From assembly GCA_036897095.1 (NCBI GenBank), contig JAYMSP010003122.1:1-20987 (forward strand): 20,987 bases of DNA. The letters are read 5' to 3'. The notes under the pieces are model-generated. The model did no database searches. It was not told the DNA's origin and saw nothing but the letters and a program-made list of their open reading frames with translations. Origin of the DNA: Plantago elongata (taxonomy: Eukaryota; Streptophyta; Magnoliopsida; Lamiales; Plantaginaceae). Every line of letters starts with the position of its first letter. Positions within the stretch are counted from its first letter, which is position 1. Below are positions 1 through 9,367 of this stretch, piece by piece. Both the position numbers and the translations under genes were made by a program.

Positions 1-17
1 TTTTTTATTAGACTATT

Positions 18-30
18 CCCCCCCCCCCCC
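18..30. repeat. Run of 13 C flanked by a 6-bp inverted repeat
   Basis: Thirteen C bases at 18-30 lie between AGACTA (10-15) and TAGTCT (31-36), which are exact inverted copies, so the C run would sit in the loop of a small hairpin. The homopolymer length is uncertain because such runs are often miscounted in sequencing. Confidence 0.6.
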
Positions 31-62
31 TAGTCTTTTACCTTTGTCGTTATCTAGACTAA

Positions 63-492
63 CATGAAGAGAAAGAACAAGAAAGACCAGCTGCTGCCCA
101 GATTGAGTATGTCAAAACTAAAGATAGCCAATCAGCCTACAGGTGCATACATCTCCAGAATGTTTACTGGATTCTTGAGCTACAACATCTGCTACTGAAT
201 AAGAAGTTTCCTAGTCCTATCTACATGCAAATGATTGCATGGAGAACCAACAAGCCTATTCTGCTTAATCCCAAAATTGCTCACAAGTGGCTTGATTTTG
301 AGGTTCATGTGGGGACTAAGGCTATCATAAAGCCACTGGATTTTACCTGTCCTTTCAATGCCAAATGATGTACACAAGATCAGGAAAATGGATGGTACTC
401 TCAACAAACAGAACAAACTAGGAGTTGAACCTTATGAATCATTTTATATGATGAAAGAACAATACCTAGATGACATTGCATACTGTGAATAA
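63..492 (+). pseudogene. Decayed 3' ORF of a copia-type retroelement (unidentified, possibly env-like)
   Basis: An open frame without a start codon runs from 63 to a TGA at 366-368, about 101 codons, beginning with a charged stretch (HEEKEQERPAAAQIEYV). A second open stretch in the next frame follows at 367-492 and contains LGVEPYESFYMMKEQYLDD. Further coding-like pieces in shifted frames continue to about 800. The stretch lies about 650 bp upstream of a polypurine tract and LTR on the same strand, where Sirevirus-like copia elements carry their optional env-like ORF downstream of pol. I do not recognise the protein itself; the assignment rests on position and on a charged, lysine- and glutamate-rich composition. 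It is broken by frameshifts and stops. It could also be a captured host fragment. Confidence 0.4.
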
Positions 493-1124
493 ATTTACAA
501 GTATCATCAGTTGTCACTGTTGAAAATTAACCTTGCATGGGTGTTGGGAAAGTAATTGTGGATCAAGAATTTCACTAAGTCTAAAAGAGACTATCTTGAG
601 AATCATGAAGATCCTGACAAAGCTTATTGACAAGTTTATGATTTAGCCAGAAAGACAGAGCTATATGTCAGAAAGTTACTTTATGAATATCCTGAACACT
701 GCAGGAGGGTTGATCCTCATTGATCCAGAAGACAAGAAGAAGTTGCCGAAGAACTTAAGGTTTCTGAACCCAAGTTATTTTTGAAGACTTGAAGGCTAGT
801 TCATTAGGATGTTTACTTGGAGCTTGGACTCTCCTGTTGGCCTAATTTACTTAGTAATTTTGTAATTCTGCTGACCGTATTTCATCGTAATACAACTTGT
901 AAAAATTTTCTCATGATCTGTAATGTTCTTTTTGTAGATCATACTCTCAGAAATCATGTATAAGAAGATAACTTATCAGCAAAGATCACTTCTTGTGATT
1001 TGGTTGAGTTTTACTTTCTGCACTTAATTTATCTGATAGAATATCATTTGAAATGATTAAGTGGTGGATTATTTTCATTTCCATGTTTGTAATAGGACTT
1101 TAAGATAATCATGGTTGACTGATC
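493..1124. other. Decayed element interior between 3' ORF and polypurine tract
   Basis: Short coding-like pieces on the + strand up to about 800 (for example YVRKLLYEYPEH near 665-700) are followed by AT-rich sequence with no usable ORF. I read it as the degenerate end of the 3' ORF and the 3' untranslated part of the copia element whose LTR starts at 1140. Confidence 0.4.
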
Positions 1125-1137
1125 AAAAAGGGGGAAA
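1125..1137 (+). other. Polypurine tract of copia element
   Basis: AAAAAGGGGGAAA lies two bases before the TG that opens the LTR at 1140. This is the expected place and composition for the plus-strand priming site of an LTR retrotransposon. Confidence 0.7.
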
Positions 1138-1139
1138 TT

Positions 1140-1850
1140 TGTTAGGAATATCTTTAGTATTTTTTATCAATCACCATAAGACTTATCTTTGGTACAAAAA
1201 GGTAACTAGTAATCTTGGTTCACTTGAACATTGTAAAAGAGGAAATATATTAGTATGTTAGTCTACCTAAACTTGTAATAGGATTGTTAGCTCTCTGAAT
1301 GTAATTTTATATTTTGAGAAGGCCATGAAGAAAGATTCTTGCAATGGAGTTTAATCGAAGATTTGAAGACTAAAGATTGCACAAGTTTGATGAAGACATA
1401 AGGATTAGTCTCCTCAGATAGACTATGATTCAGAAAGCATATTGTATAGTGTATTTGGCACGTTACATGTCTCTGAATATATGACATCTTTGAGTCAAGG
1501 AGAATGCTAGCTTTCAGAAAGCCTCATGTGTCCCTTGAGACTACAGGACAAGAAATAGTACATTGTATTAATTACACCGACTGAAAGTCGATCAAGCTTA
1601 GTCCTCTCTGAAATATGAGAAAGTGACTTCTGAGTACTTATTTGAAGATATCAACGGATTGAATTCTGAGAAGGTCTAACGGATACTATTCAAACGACTC
1701 TCAAATTCATCTATATATATCACCACTTAGAAGCTGAGAAATACACACACACGAACTACGCTCATACTTTCATATCGAGCAAGTATTCTCTCAAGTATTC
1801 ATACTACAATTCTCTCAAGTATTCATACTACCTTTAGAGGAATCCATTAA
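1140..1850 (+). mobile_element. 3' LTR of a copia (Sirevirus-like) element, right end uncertain
   Basis: The LTR opens with TGTTAGGAATATC directly after a polypurine tract. A TATA-like stretch (CTATATATAT) lies at 1711-1720, followed by a presumed R/U5 region containing a perfect 22-bp direct repeat. There is no long ORF. The terminal CA cannot be placed confidently; sequence character changes to a poly-A/AT-rich stretch near 1870, so the end is an estimate. The matching 5' LTR is not in the window, so neither length nor target-site duplication can be confirmed. Confidence 0.55.
1786..1831 (+). repeat. Two perfect 22-bp direct repeats in the LTR
   Basis: TTCTCTCAAGTATTCATACTAC occurs at 1786-1807 and again at 1810-1831, a period of 24 bases. 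It is downstream of the LTR TATA box, so it would fall in the transcribed leader part of the LTR. Confidence 0.85.
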
Positions 1851-2489
1851 TTTGATCGTTTTAGATGTTTGTGAAAAAAAAAGGATAAGAATAAAAGATA
1901 CATGTACAGTGATATATATGTTATATATAATGTTATGTGCATTTTATATAAGATCTTTTATTTTTTTATTTTTTCCAGTCATTTATAATATTAAGTAGTT
2001 TAATAAACTGTATAACAAAAGATTGAAAAATGAAATGGAAACGCATGGAGTGTTGTTAGGAAACATTACATGGAAATAGGTCATATATTGTGTCATTCAT
2101 GATTATTGTTGCAAGTGTAATGCTTGTCACGCTATTCTAGTGTGTGTGTGTATTTTGCAAGTTTGATTTGTTACTTGATGCTCTATATTCCTTGCTAATG
2201 ACTTCTACGTTCAAGCTACACTAATTTGGATTCCTTTCATTTAGTTGAATTATTTTGTCCCCCAACTGTTTGATGAAATGCTTAAGCGAATGATTTTTTT
2301 TATCTTGTTCCTAATGTATATATGGTTACGTAATTTTCATAGAACTTTCTATATGGAATAGAGGTAACGTAACACCCTGCTCAGAATATTCCAGGCCTTG
2401 TACATGGCCATGGAAGCACATGTATACTTCAATTTATATTTGTACCTTACACTCAGTGTGTTCTACCATATAACTGAAAGAATATCTTC
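1851..2489. other. AT-rich stretch without a gene
   Basis: Only short shadow ORFs, A and T runs, a (TG)n tract near 2141-2152 and alternating TA tracts are seen. No coding similarity was recognised on either strand. Confidence 0.6.
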
Positions 2490-2861
2490 CGTAAATTATA
2501 TATAGCACTAATATTGTCACAATAAACGAGAGTGGCCTTTGCATGTGACAATGAAGCTCAAGTAGCAGATTGCGAATCTAACATGATTCGAAACAACATT
2601 AGCTACCCCTCGATATTCAGCTTCAGCACTCGAACGAGACAACGTAGGTTGTCATTTGGATGACCATGAAATCAGATTGTCTCCAAGAAACACACAATAA
2701 CCAGAAGTTGAACGATGAGTATCCAGACAGCCACCCCAATCAGCATCTGTGTACGAAATAAGATCCGAACCTGAGGATGGGTATAGATGGAGACCAAACT
2801 CAAGTGTTCCCTGTAATAAGGTCCTTTTGATCAAACGAATTTGAAATCCGTACGGTACCAT
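2490..2861 (-). pseudogene. Copia RNase H fragment, broken
   Basis: Read on the minus strand, this holds the RNase H part of a Ty1/copia polyprotein: LISYTDADWGGC, HRSTSGYCVFLGDNLISWSSK, then after a stop QPTLSRSSAEAEYRGVANVV, then in shifted frames RNLLLELHC and ATLVYCDNISAIY. The DADW and AEAEYR motifs carry the RNase H catalytic acidic residues of this family. Breaks are a TGA at 2652-2654, where relatives have Arg (SSKRQPT), at least two frameshifts after VANVV, and stops near the end. Upstream (2862-2900) no RT remains, and the C-terminal end is missing. It is a dead fragment on the strand opposite to the next copia fragment. Confidence 0.85.
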
Positions 2862-3158
2862 TCCATTATCGAGTCGATTTTATGTGCACTTAGATACTTA
2901 GCATTAATGCATCATAACATGTTTATTCTTATTTGAATGTTATCAGTTAGACTAACTTGTAGGTTGTACAATTAATGGCTTGACATACAAGTCTTATGAT
3001 TTGAGAAAGTTCAATGAGGGGAGATATCATCTCCGACAATTAGTTCCAAAATTGAGGAGACTCAAAGTATCATGTAGGAGAACATGTATTAAATGAGAAA
3101 AGTTCTTAAGGAACTAAGGTTTTATGTTTGTAAACCTCTATGAACAAGTAGATGATAT
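2862..3158. other. Spacer between two opposite copia fragments
   Basis: No ORF with recognisable similarity. A short + strand reading near 2977-3070 (TYKSYDLRKFNEGRYHLRQ) looks coding-like but I do not recognise it. Confidence 0.4.
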
Positions 3159-3521
3159 ATGATTTTTATTACTTGTGAAGAGTATTATTGGTTACATAGA
3201 TGTTGGTTCAACGTGAAGTTTGAGCATGTTAGAGATACATGTGGTCTTACATTCAATAACGAAGTTCCAACTATCCTATATGAAGACAATGCAGCTTGCA
3301 TAGCTCAACTAAAGGGAGGCATCATCAAAGGTGATCGGACAAAGCACATATCACCAAAGTTTTTCTTCACTCATGATTTACAAGAAGAAGGATCCATCCA
3401 AGTTCAACAGATTTGTTCCATTGACAACTTTGCGGACTTATTTACCAAGTCACTTCCACCTCCATCATTCGAGAAGTTTTTTCAAAAGATCGGGATGAGG
3501 CGACTCGAAGAATTGAAGTGA
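3159..3521 (+). pseudogene. C-terminal RNase H end of a copia polyprotein
   Basis: The 120-residue frame contains the end of a Ty1/copia RNase H domain: VPTILYEDNAACIAQLKGG at about residues 37-55, then GDRTKHISPKFFFTHDLQ, QQICSIDNFADLFTKSLP and IGMRRLEELK before the stop. The KHISPKFF and ADLFTKSLP wording marks a copia lineage different from both the minus-strand fragment at 2490-2861 and the large element to the right. The first 20 or so residues match the family poorly, so the true coding part may begin nearer 3219. Everything upstream of this domain is missing. It is followed by a 3' untranslated stretch and an LTR in the same orientation, so this is the intact 3' terminus of a truncated element. 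Confidence 0.88.
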
Positions 3522-3675
3522 TACTTTAATCAGGGGAGTTGGATACGCACTGAATTTCAAAAGTTTTTTCCCTTCGCTAGTTTTTTATCCCACTGAATTT
3601 TTCTAAGCAAGGTTTTTATGGAGGCAGTATCTCTCGCGTACCAACTATCACTAACCCATGTTCATTCAAGGGAAG
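3522..3675 (+). other. 3' untranslated region and polypurine tract of the copia fragment
   Basis: The wording around TTTTTTATCCCACTGAATTTTTCTAAGCAAGG and the purine-rich TTCAAGGGAAG just before 3676 are typical of the short stretch between the pol stop and the 3' LTR in this copia group. The purine run AAGGGAAG ends at 3675. Confidence 0.6.
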
Positions 3676-3871
3676 TGTTAGAGAATAATTGTACAAGAGC
3701 TAGTATTGGGTTAGACTGTTATAGGCCCAACTGTTATGGGCTCTCTAGAAGCTTCTTTCTCTTCTATAAATACATGCTTGTACTCTCTTATTTAATACAT
3801 CAGAATAAACCCTATTCTATTTCTCTCAACAACATGCATAATGTTTAAATTGTTCTTTTTCTTGTACAACA
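3676..3871 (+). mobile_element. Short copia 3' LTR
   Basis: It begins TGTTAGAGAATAATTG directly after the purine tract. A clear TATA box (TATAAATA, 3765-3772) lies about 90 bases in. The proposed end is the CA of GTACAACA at 3870-3871, giving about 196 bp, but without the other LTR this end is a guess. Confidence 0.5.
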
Positions 3872-4319
3872 ATATGTGAGCCCCGAGTTGTGCATCAACA
3901 TATTTATTTCTTCCACTCTTGGTACCGAAACAGTTTGATTTATCGCTATATTAGCTCGTAATCGTAGTATCACTACTGAGTATAGTTCGTGCATGGAATG
4001 AGGGCCTACAATTTGCAAAAGTATACTACTTATCATGATTTGCTGATACACCATAAACCAGATGAAGTGTGAAAGGTTTAATTAGGAAAGATATGTGGTG
4101 TACAATAAGGTGGTGTTTTTGATGTCTATGTTGGGTGTTGTTGGCATAGAGTACCTAATACAAATATGAATCACATTTACATAAGTAAGTTTCACGAGAG
4201 ACGGTTTTGTGGAGAGACTAAAAGAGACGGACAAACATTACACGCATAACAAAAAACATTAACTGTATTACTAAGGACATCATTGATATACATATACATA
4301 GAATATGATATAAGATGTT
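3872..4319. other. Noncoding stretch, flank of the decayed element on the right
   Basis: No gene recognised. The element on the right stops making sense near 4320, and there is no polypurine tract or LTR for it here. Repetitive GAGAGAC-type words occur at about 4195-4230. Confidence 0.45.
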
Positions 4320-5376
4320 TGTGTCAACAAGTACTACTTGCACACTCTTCTTCGATCTTGGTTTCTTGGTCCTGGGTTTCTTAGCGACTTGGACCTCAAC
4401 CTGAATTTCTTCAGATCCACCTTCTCCCTGAGCAACCAACTCGTCCTTGGCAGCCTATTACAAGGCTTCCTCATAAGCATGTTTGTACATACTACTGGTC
4501 ACTGGGATGTCCATGTGCTCTCTGAGCACAACTTCACATTTCTCCAGAAGATAGCATATCTTCAGGCCATAGTGCATGTTTACTTTGGTGTTAGCACGGC
4601 CTTTGGCTATCTTAGGCTTAAATTCTTTGACCCTGTTGATGAACTTGGTGAATGCGTACTTACCCCAATTGAAGAGGTGTTCCTTCTCATTCACCTCTTT
4701 ATGGCGAAAGGTCATCATCATCCAACGTTCGAAGCTTATTTGATCAATGCCTCCTTTGTTGCCATCGAAGCAACTGTGAAGTATACTGGCCAAGACATTC
4801 TAGTGCTCATAATGATGCCTGGTCCTAATGTCTCCCAGAATGAACGTTAAAGAACAATCGTTGATTTTGTCATTCGTAGCTTTCTCATACAAGATTTGAC
4901 AGCATCATTCAAAACTATGTCTCTTGTATTGATCTCAGAAACTTGGCCGCGATTTTTCAATCAGAAGATATTGTAGAACTTGTCACAGTCAAAGACTATC
5001 TCATTACCTTAGACTTTTATTTTAATGTATGTTTCTTCAACGCCATTATTAAGCCTTGTGTATATTTCAGAGCTATTGTAGAACTCCAAAACATCCACTG
5101 GTGATAATCCACTACGAGCAGCAGTGAGGAATTACCTAATCCTTACTCTTTCAAGCATATTCAGGATGTAGTTCCTATCTGGAGTAGAGGATATAACAAC
5201 AGTCAAATACTAAGCATCCATATGTGCTCCCCAATTCATTTTGAGGCTAGAAGTCTAGTCCTCTGGGTTGAAATCACCCAGGAAGCGTTTGTTCAACACC
5301 TGCAATTTTCTTTCTCCTTGCTTTTCAACATAAGAAGTCGCAACTTTATCTTGGATGAGGTCTTTCTGGGTGCCAT
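4320..5376 (-). pseudogene. Env-like ORF remnant downstream of copia pol
   Basis: A start codon at 5376-5374 opens MAPRKTSSK. After an early frameshift a single minus-strand frame stays readable for over 600 bases except for in-frame stops, with pieces such as KQGERKLQVLNKRFLGDF, SGLSPVDVLEFYNSSEIYT and GNEIVFDCDKFYNIF. Another frame shift leads to HLFNWGKYAFTKFINRVK and KVNMHYGLKICYLLEKCE (4458-4793), and then a very basic tail (VAKKPRTKKPRSKKS, near 4340-4400). The layout resembles the plant-transposon proteins carried as env-like ORFs by Sireviruses, and the position after pol fits. I see no convincing membrane span or signal peptide, so an envelope function is not supported. The basic tail could be a nuclear localisation or nucleic-acid-binding patch. 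At least seven in-frame stops mark it as dead. Confidence 0.55.
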
Positions 5377-6292
5377 ATCTTATATAGAGTTTTGAGTAAG
5401 GTAATCGGTGAGAGTGCTTGAAATCGAGAGATTTTAGTCTATCTTTTCAGAAGACTAAACAAGGAACATATGATAAATAGAAGGATTTGCAGAAAACATA
5501 GAGAGCTTTTGTTGTTTTGATGCAAGATGAAATTTCTAATTTGGTAAAAGTGTTTGTCTCTTACCAGAATCCTTTATATATAGCAAGTGAAAATTACATA
5601 GATACAACATACGTATATAAATTATGTATGTGTATATGTGTACATTACATCAGCGTGGTATACGTTTCTACTTTGCATTAAATGCTTAGTGGGCCATGAA
5701 TTTATTTGCAACAGGCATTACTTGCCGAGATTTAATCTCACCCGTTGAGATCAAACGTTTATTCATCAAGGGCTATGGTTGAATATCTTTGCAATGATAT
5801 GAATCACCAAATGTTCACGTGTCCACTTAATGAATTTTGGTAATACATATTTATAAGTTATTGTTAGTGTGATAGAACAAAACATTTTGGACTTATCATT
5901 CAGAGATCAAGTCTTGTTTTTTGTTACTTATCATAAAAGTGATAAAAACACAAAACCCTACACATGTTTGACTCTCAGAAATATGTACTTTGTAGGACTA
6001 TTTGTTCCCCCATACTTCATGACTTAAATGGTTTTCTAAGTTCCCCTTTTCAGATTATACCACTGGATATTGTCTTGTCCATAGTATTTGATTTCTAGTT
6101 TTACATACTCATGGACTATATACGAACTAGCCTTTCTGGATCCCCCTTTTCCAGAAAACCTTAGGCTTTTTGAGTCTCATGTCTCAGAAACCTTAACATC
6201 CTTCTTTTCATATAGGTTATTTAAATACCCATTTCTGAAACATGTTTCCTTTTCTCTTGTTCTTACTCACTCTTTTAGAGATTTAGAACTAT
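5377..6292 (-). other. Noncoding spacer between pol and env-like ORF
   Basis: About 0.9 kb without a recognisable coding frame separates the end of pol (about 6293) from the ATG at 5376. It contains a purine-rich run (TATGGGGGAAC in minus-strand reading, near 6003-6015) and two TATA-like sites. In the described Sireviruses pol and the env-like ORF lie close together, so this gap is unusual, or it may reflect a nested insertion I cannot delimit. Confidence 0.5.
5571..5582 (-). promoter_or_regulatory. TATA box upstream of the env-like ORF
   Basis: Minus-strand reading gives CTATATATAAAGG, a near-ideal plant TATA box, about 195 bases before the ATG at 5376. A weaker one, CTATATAA, lies immediately before the ATG (near 5385-5392). 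Confidence 0.4.
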
Positions 6293-6880
6293 TCAGTTCT
6301 TTGGCAACTCCATTAACCCAAGACTAAGTCTTAAGTTTAAATTCTACTTTCTTGGAGTGGCTTAGTGAAGATGTCTGCAAGTTGATCTTCAGTACCAACT
6401 TTTAGAATCTCTATATTGCCTTTCTCAACATGGTCTCTGATGAAGTAGTGTCGAACATCAATGTGCTTAAATCTAGCATGGAACTTAGGATTCTGAGCAA
6501 TCTCAATAGCACTAGTGTTGTCACATAAAATGGGAGTTTTTGTTCATTGAGTCCATAATCTCTAAGTTGTTGTTGTATCCATAATATTTGAGTAGCACAA
6601 CAACCAGCAACAATACATTCAGCCTCTGTGGTAGAAGTAGCAATTGAGTTTTGCTTCTTGCTAAACCATGAGATAAGTCTAGTACCTAGAAACTGACAAG
6701 TTCCTGGAGTACTTTTCCTATCAAGCATTGGTCCAACATAGTAACTAACCAAACTCAATCCATTTTCTTTAGAATACTACAACCCAGCTTCTACAGTACC
6801 TTTAACATACATTAATATCATCATAGCAATATTGTAGTGTGATTGCATAGGATTTGTCTGAAATCTAGCACACACACTAA
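6293..6880 (-). pseudogene. Copia RNase H domain, frameshifted
   Basis: The RNase H end of the large copia polyprotein. The readable order is DRKSTPGTCQFLG, LISWFSKKQNSIATSTTEAE, CCATQILWIQQQLRDYGLN, then in another frame CDNTSAIEIAQNPKFHAR, KHIDVRHYFIRDHVEKGNIE and QLADIFTKPLQES, then after one more shift RLSLGLMELPKN and a stop near 6293. The acidic residue of STTEAE and the Asp of CDN are kept. The first catalytic Asp region (relatives read like GYADADY) has decayed to SYYVGPM. A TAG at 6777-6779 replaces Trp of the usual GLWYSKE. The wording CCA-Q-LW--QQL-DYG is characteristic of Sirevirus-type copia elements. Confidence 0.9.
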
Positions 6881-6887
6881 CTGCATA

Positions 6888-7860
6888 TTAAATATCAGGT
6901 CTGCTTGTAGTACGATAGACTAGTGAACCTATCAACTTCCTATACTTATGTTCTTCAACACTTTTATCAGATTCAGTATAAGTCATTTTGATTCCAATGC
7001 TCATAGGTATCTTAGCATTCTTTTTAGAAGGCTTTAGATTGAACTTGTTGAGCATCTCTTTTGCATACTTTGTTTGACTAATGAATATTCCATCATTGAG
7101 TTGATTGACTTGCAATCTTAGGAAATAGTTCAATTCTCCCATCATGCCCATCTCAAATTTTCTTTTCATGTGACTTTCAAAATCATCACAAAGTTGCTTG
7201 TCTTTAGATCCAAATATAATGTCATCAACATATACTTGAACTAAAAGTAGTTTCCCATCATGATTTAAAGTAAAAAAAGTTTTATCAACTTCACCTTTCT
7301 TAAAACCACTTTCCACAAGGTATTTGGCCATAGTGTCATACCAAGCTCTTGGAACCTGTTTCAGTCCTTACAGAGCTTTCTGTAACTTATAGACCATTCT
7401 ACTTTATGAGGAAACTTCAAAGCCTGGTGGTTGTTCAACATAGACTTTCTCAGCAAGTTCACCATTCAAAAATGCACTCTTGACATCCATTTGGTGACTT
7501 TAAAGTCGTTATGAGCTACAAAGGCTAGAAATAGTCTTATTCCATCAAATCTTGCAACTGGTGCATATGACTCATCAAAGTCTAAACCTTTAGTCTGGGT
7601 AAATCCCTTGGCAACCAACCTAGCCTTGTTTCTGGTTATTTCACCAGACTCATTCATTTTGTTTCTGAAAACCCAATAAGTTCCAATCACAGATATTCCT
7701 TATACAAATGGAACTAGTTTCTAGGCCTTGTTTCTCTCAAATTGATCCAACTCTTCTTGCACTGCAGAGATTCAATCTTGATCCTTTAATGCATCTTCAA
7801 TAGTTTTAGGTTCAATGTTTGAGATAAAACATCCAAAGAGAGAATCAACATTTTCAACGA
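6888..7860 (-). pseudogene. Copia reverse transcriptase (RVT_2) domain, broken
   Basis: The frame from 7690 down carries GTYWVFRNKMNESGEITRNK, KARLVAKGFTQTKGLDF and YAPVARFDGIR. After a frameshift at about 7490 comes the catalytic motif A block QMDVKSAFLNGEL, then PPGFEV, KLQKAL, a stop, and GLKQVPRAWYDTMAKYL. The frame 7331-6888 has the catalytic YVDDIIFGS (YVDD codons 7221-7232), ELNYFLRLQV and YRKLIGSLVYRTTSRPDI. The active-site aspartates of motif A and YVDD are therefore present, but the frame is broken. Stops: TAA at 7368-7370 where relatives have Tyr (KALYGLK), TAA at 6888-6890 where Gln is usual, TAG at 7721-7723 and TGA at 7772-7774, both at Trp positions (VWKLV, QDWISA). No functional enzyme can be made. 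Confidence 0.92.
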
Positions 7861-8431
7861 TTGCTTTCCTAGTTCTAACACCTTGATCAATGGGACCAAT
7901 CACATCTTTTGCAGGATGATCTCTAATTCATTTCCTAATGGGTTTTGAACTAGTAAGGTCACTATCTACGTGATCTGAATGTGAATCACTACGATTATGA
8001 CTTGATACTTCTTCAGTATCAGTGATATTTTGTACACTAGAAGTGCGGTAAATATCAGACACTTGTTTAGTGTGAGAGATTTCTGGAATACGACTTTCAG
8101 AAAGGTTATTCCCAGAATGGTCTCTACGATCTCTACGATGAATATTCTCAGTTTCCATTTCTGGAATTCTAGTCGGAAATTCTTCATCATGTCTAAGAGT
8201 CATCTAGTTGTTACTAGGAACATCATACTTTTCTTCGTCAGACTCATACTCTATGTTAATGACAGAGTTTTTCCTTTCTGAGGGTTCTTCTTCAGAACCC
8301 TTAATCAAAAGTTCTTTGAATTAGTCTAAGAGTTCTTCATCAAGGGATTTTTCTTGCTTCCTTCATAGAATACCACATGAACAGATTCTTCAATCTTCTT
8401 TGTTCTCTTGTTGTATACTCTTCAGGCTTTG
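7861..8431 (-). pseudogene. Copia integrase C-terminal region and linker to RT
   Basis: After the integrase core, the minus strand reads GVFLGYSMNSKA, a stop, RVYNKRTKKIEESVHVVFYE, the SH3-like region that follows copia integrase cores. Then comes a variable acidic and serine-rich linker, part of which is open at 7928-8203 (for example RRDRRDHSGNNLSESRIPE and HSDHVDSDLTSSKPIRK). Such low-conservation linkers normally join integrase to RT in copia elements. Several stops and at least two frame changes occur. Confidence 0.75.
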
Positions 8432-9325
8432 CTATTCATAGAATAACCAAGAAATACACCTTCGCCTGCCTTCGCTTGAAATGTTTGCAAATATTTTTTT
8501 CCCATTGTTAAGAACAAAACATCTACAACCAAACACTTTCAGATGTGTGATATTAAGGGGTCTACCAACCAAAAGATCATAAGGAGTTTTGTCATGGTGT
8601 TTGTTTATCAAGCATATGTTCTGAGTGTAGCATGTTGTATTTACAGCTTCAACCCAATAAATTTCACTTATTCCAGTGTCAGCTAGCATTGTCCTTGCAG
8701 CTTCTTTAAGGGTCCTATTCTTCCTTTCAGCAACACCATCTTGTTGTGGTGTCCTTACTGAAGATAGTTGGTGTTGTATACCTTTGCAGGTACAAAACTC
8801 TTTTATGTACTGGTTGACGAATTCAATACCATGGTATGTTCTGATTGCAGACACCTTGTCATTTTTCATGACTTCAAGCTTGTTCAGCAAGTTTTGTATC
8901 TCCACCATAGCATCATATTTTTGTTTCAGAAAGACAACCCAAGTAAACCTAGAGAAGTAATCTACAACAAATAGACCATATTTCTTGCTTGCATAACTAG
9001 TTACACATGATTCAAAAAGATCCATGTGTAATAGTTGTAGTGGTCTAACACATGAATGTCTGATTTTGGACTTGAAAGAGGTTTTGGATTGTTTTCCCAA
9101 TTCACAAGCAGAGCAAACACTGTCCCTTTGGAATGTTGTTTTAGGTAATCCAACCACTAACTCTTTCTTGGCAAGTTTGTTCAGAGTTTTAAAATTCAGA
9201 CTCAATCTCTTGTGCCATAACCAGTGTTCTTTAGTGTGACCTGATAGACTTACCATGAGACATTCTTCATTTGTGGCAGATGTCCAATCAACGACATATA
9301 GACTTTCTTTCCGCCTAGCAACCAA
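8432..9325 (-). pseudogene. Copia integrase: zinc-binding (GAG pre-integrase) and catalytic core, active site lost
   Basis: This is the longest open frame of the element, 297 codons. Residues 34-80 are the HHCC zinc-binding region (HWLWHKR, then CSAC at 71-74, ELGKQSK). Residues 93-285 are the DDE core: HMDLFE with Asp102, VVDYFSRFTWVVFLK, then IRTYHGIEFVN, then QQDGVAERKNRTLKE with Glu200, and HLKVFGCRCFV near the end. Spacing from 164 to 200 is exactly D(35)E, but residue 164 is Tyr (codon 8834-8836) where the catalytic Asp belongs. The second His of the HHCC motif is also gone: relatives read LSHLN, here LSLNF, a 3-base loss. Both defects would abolish integration although the frame is long. 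The frame upstream is closed by a stop that separates it from the protease piece. Confidence 0.95.
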
Positions 9326-9367
9326 GACTGTCTGCTTTGACTCATTGTCAATTAATTTGCAGAATTT

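Noticed and set aside
1287..1487. Minus-strand ORF of 66 codons
   Set aside because: Lies within the copia LTR and has no recognisable content.
4338..4850. Longest plus-strand ORF (170 codons)
   Set aside because: It is the antisense of the env-like ORF, whose minus-strand frame has retroelement-like wording. The plus-strand reading has no recognisable motif.
6003..6015. Purine-rich GGGGGAA run as a 3' polypurine tract of the large copia element
   Set aside because: No TG-starting LTR follows it and an ORF remnant with its own start lies farther downstream, so it is not clearly the terminal tract.
8676..9239. Plus-strand ORFs of 68 to 94 codons
   Set aside because: All lie opposite the copia integrase frame and are shadows of it.
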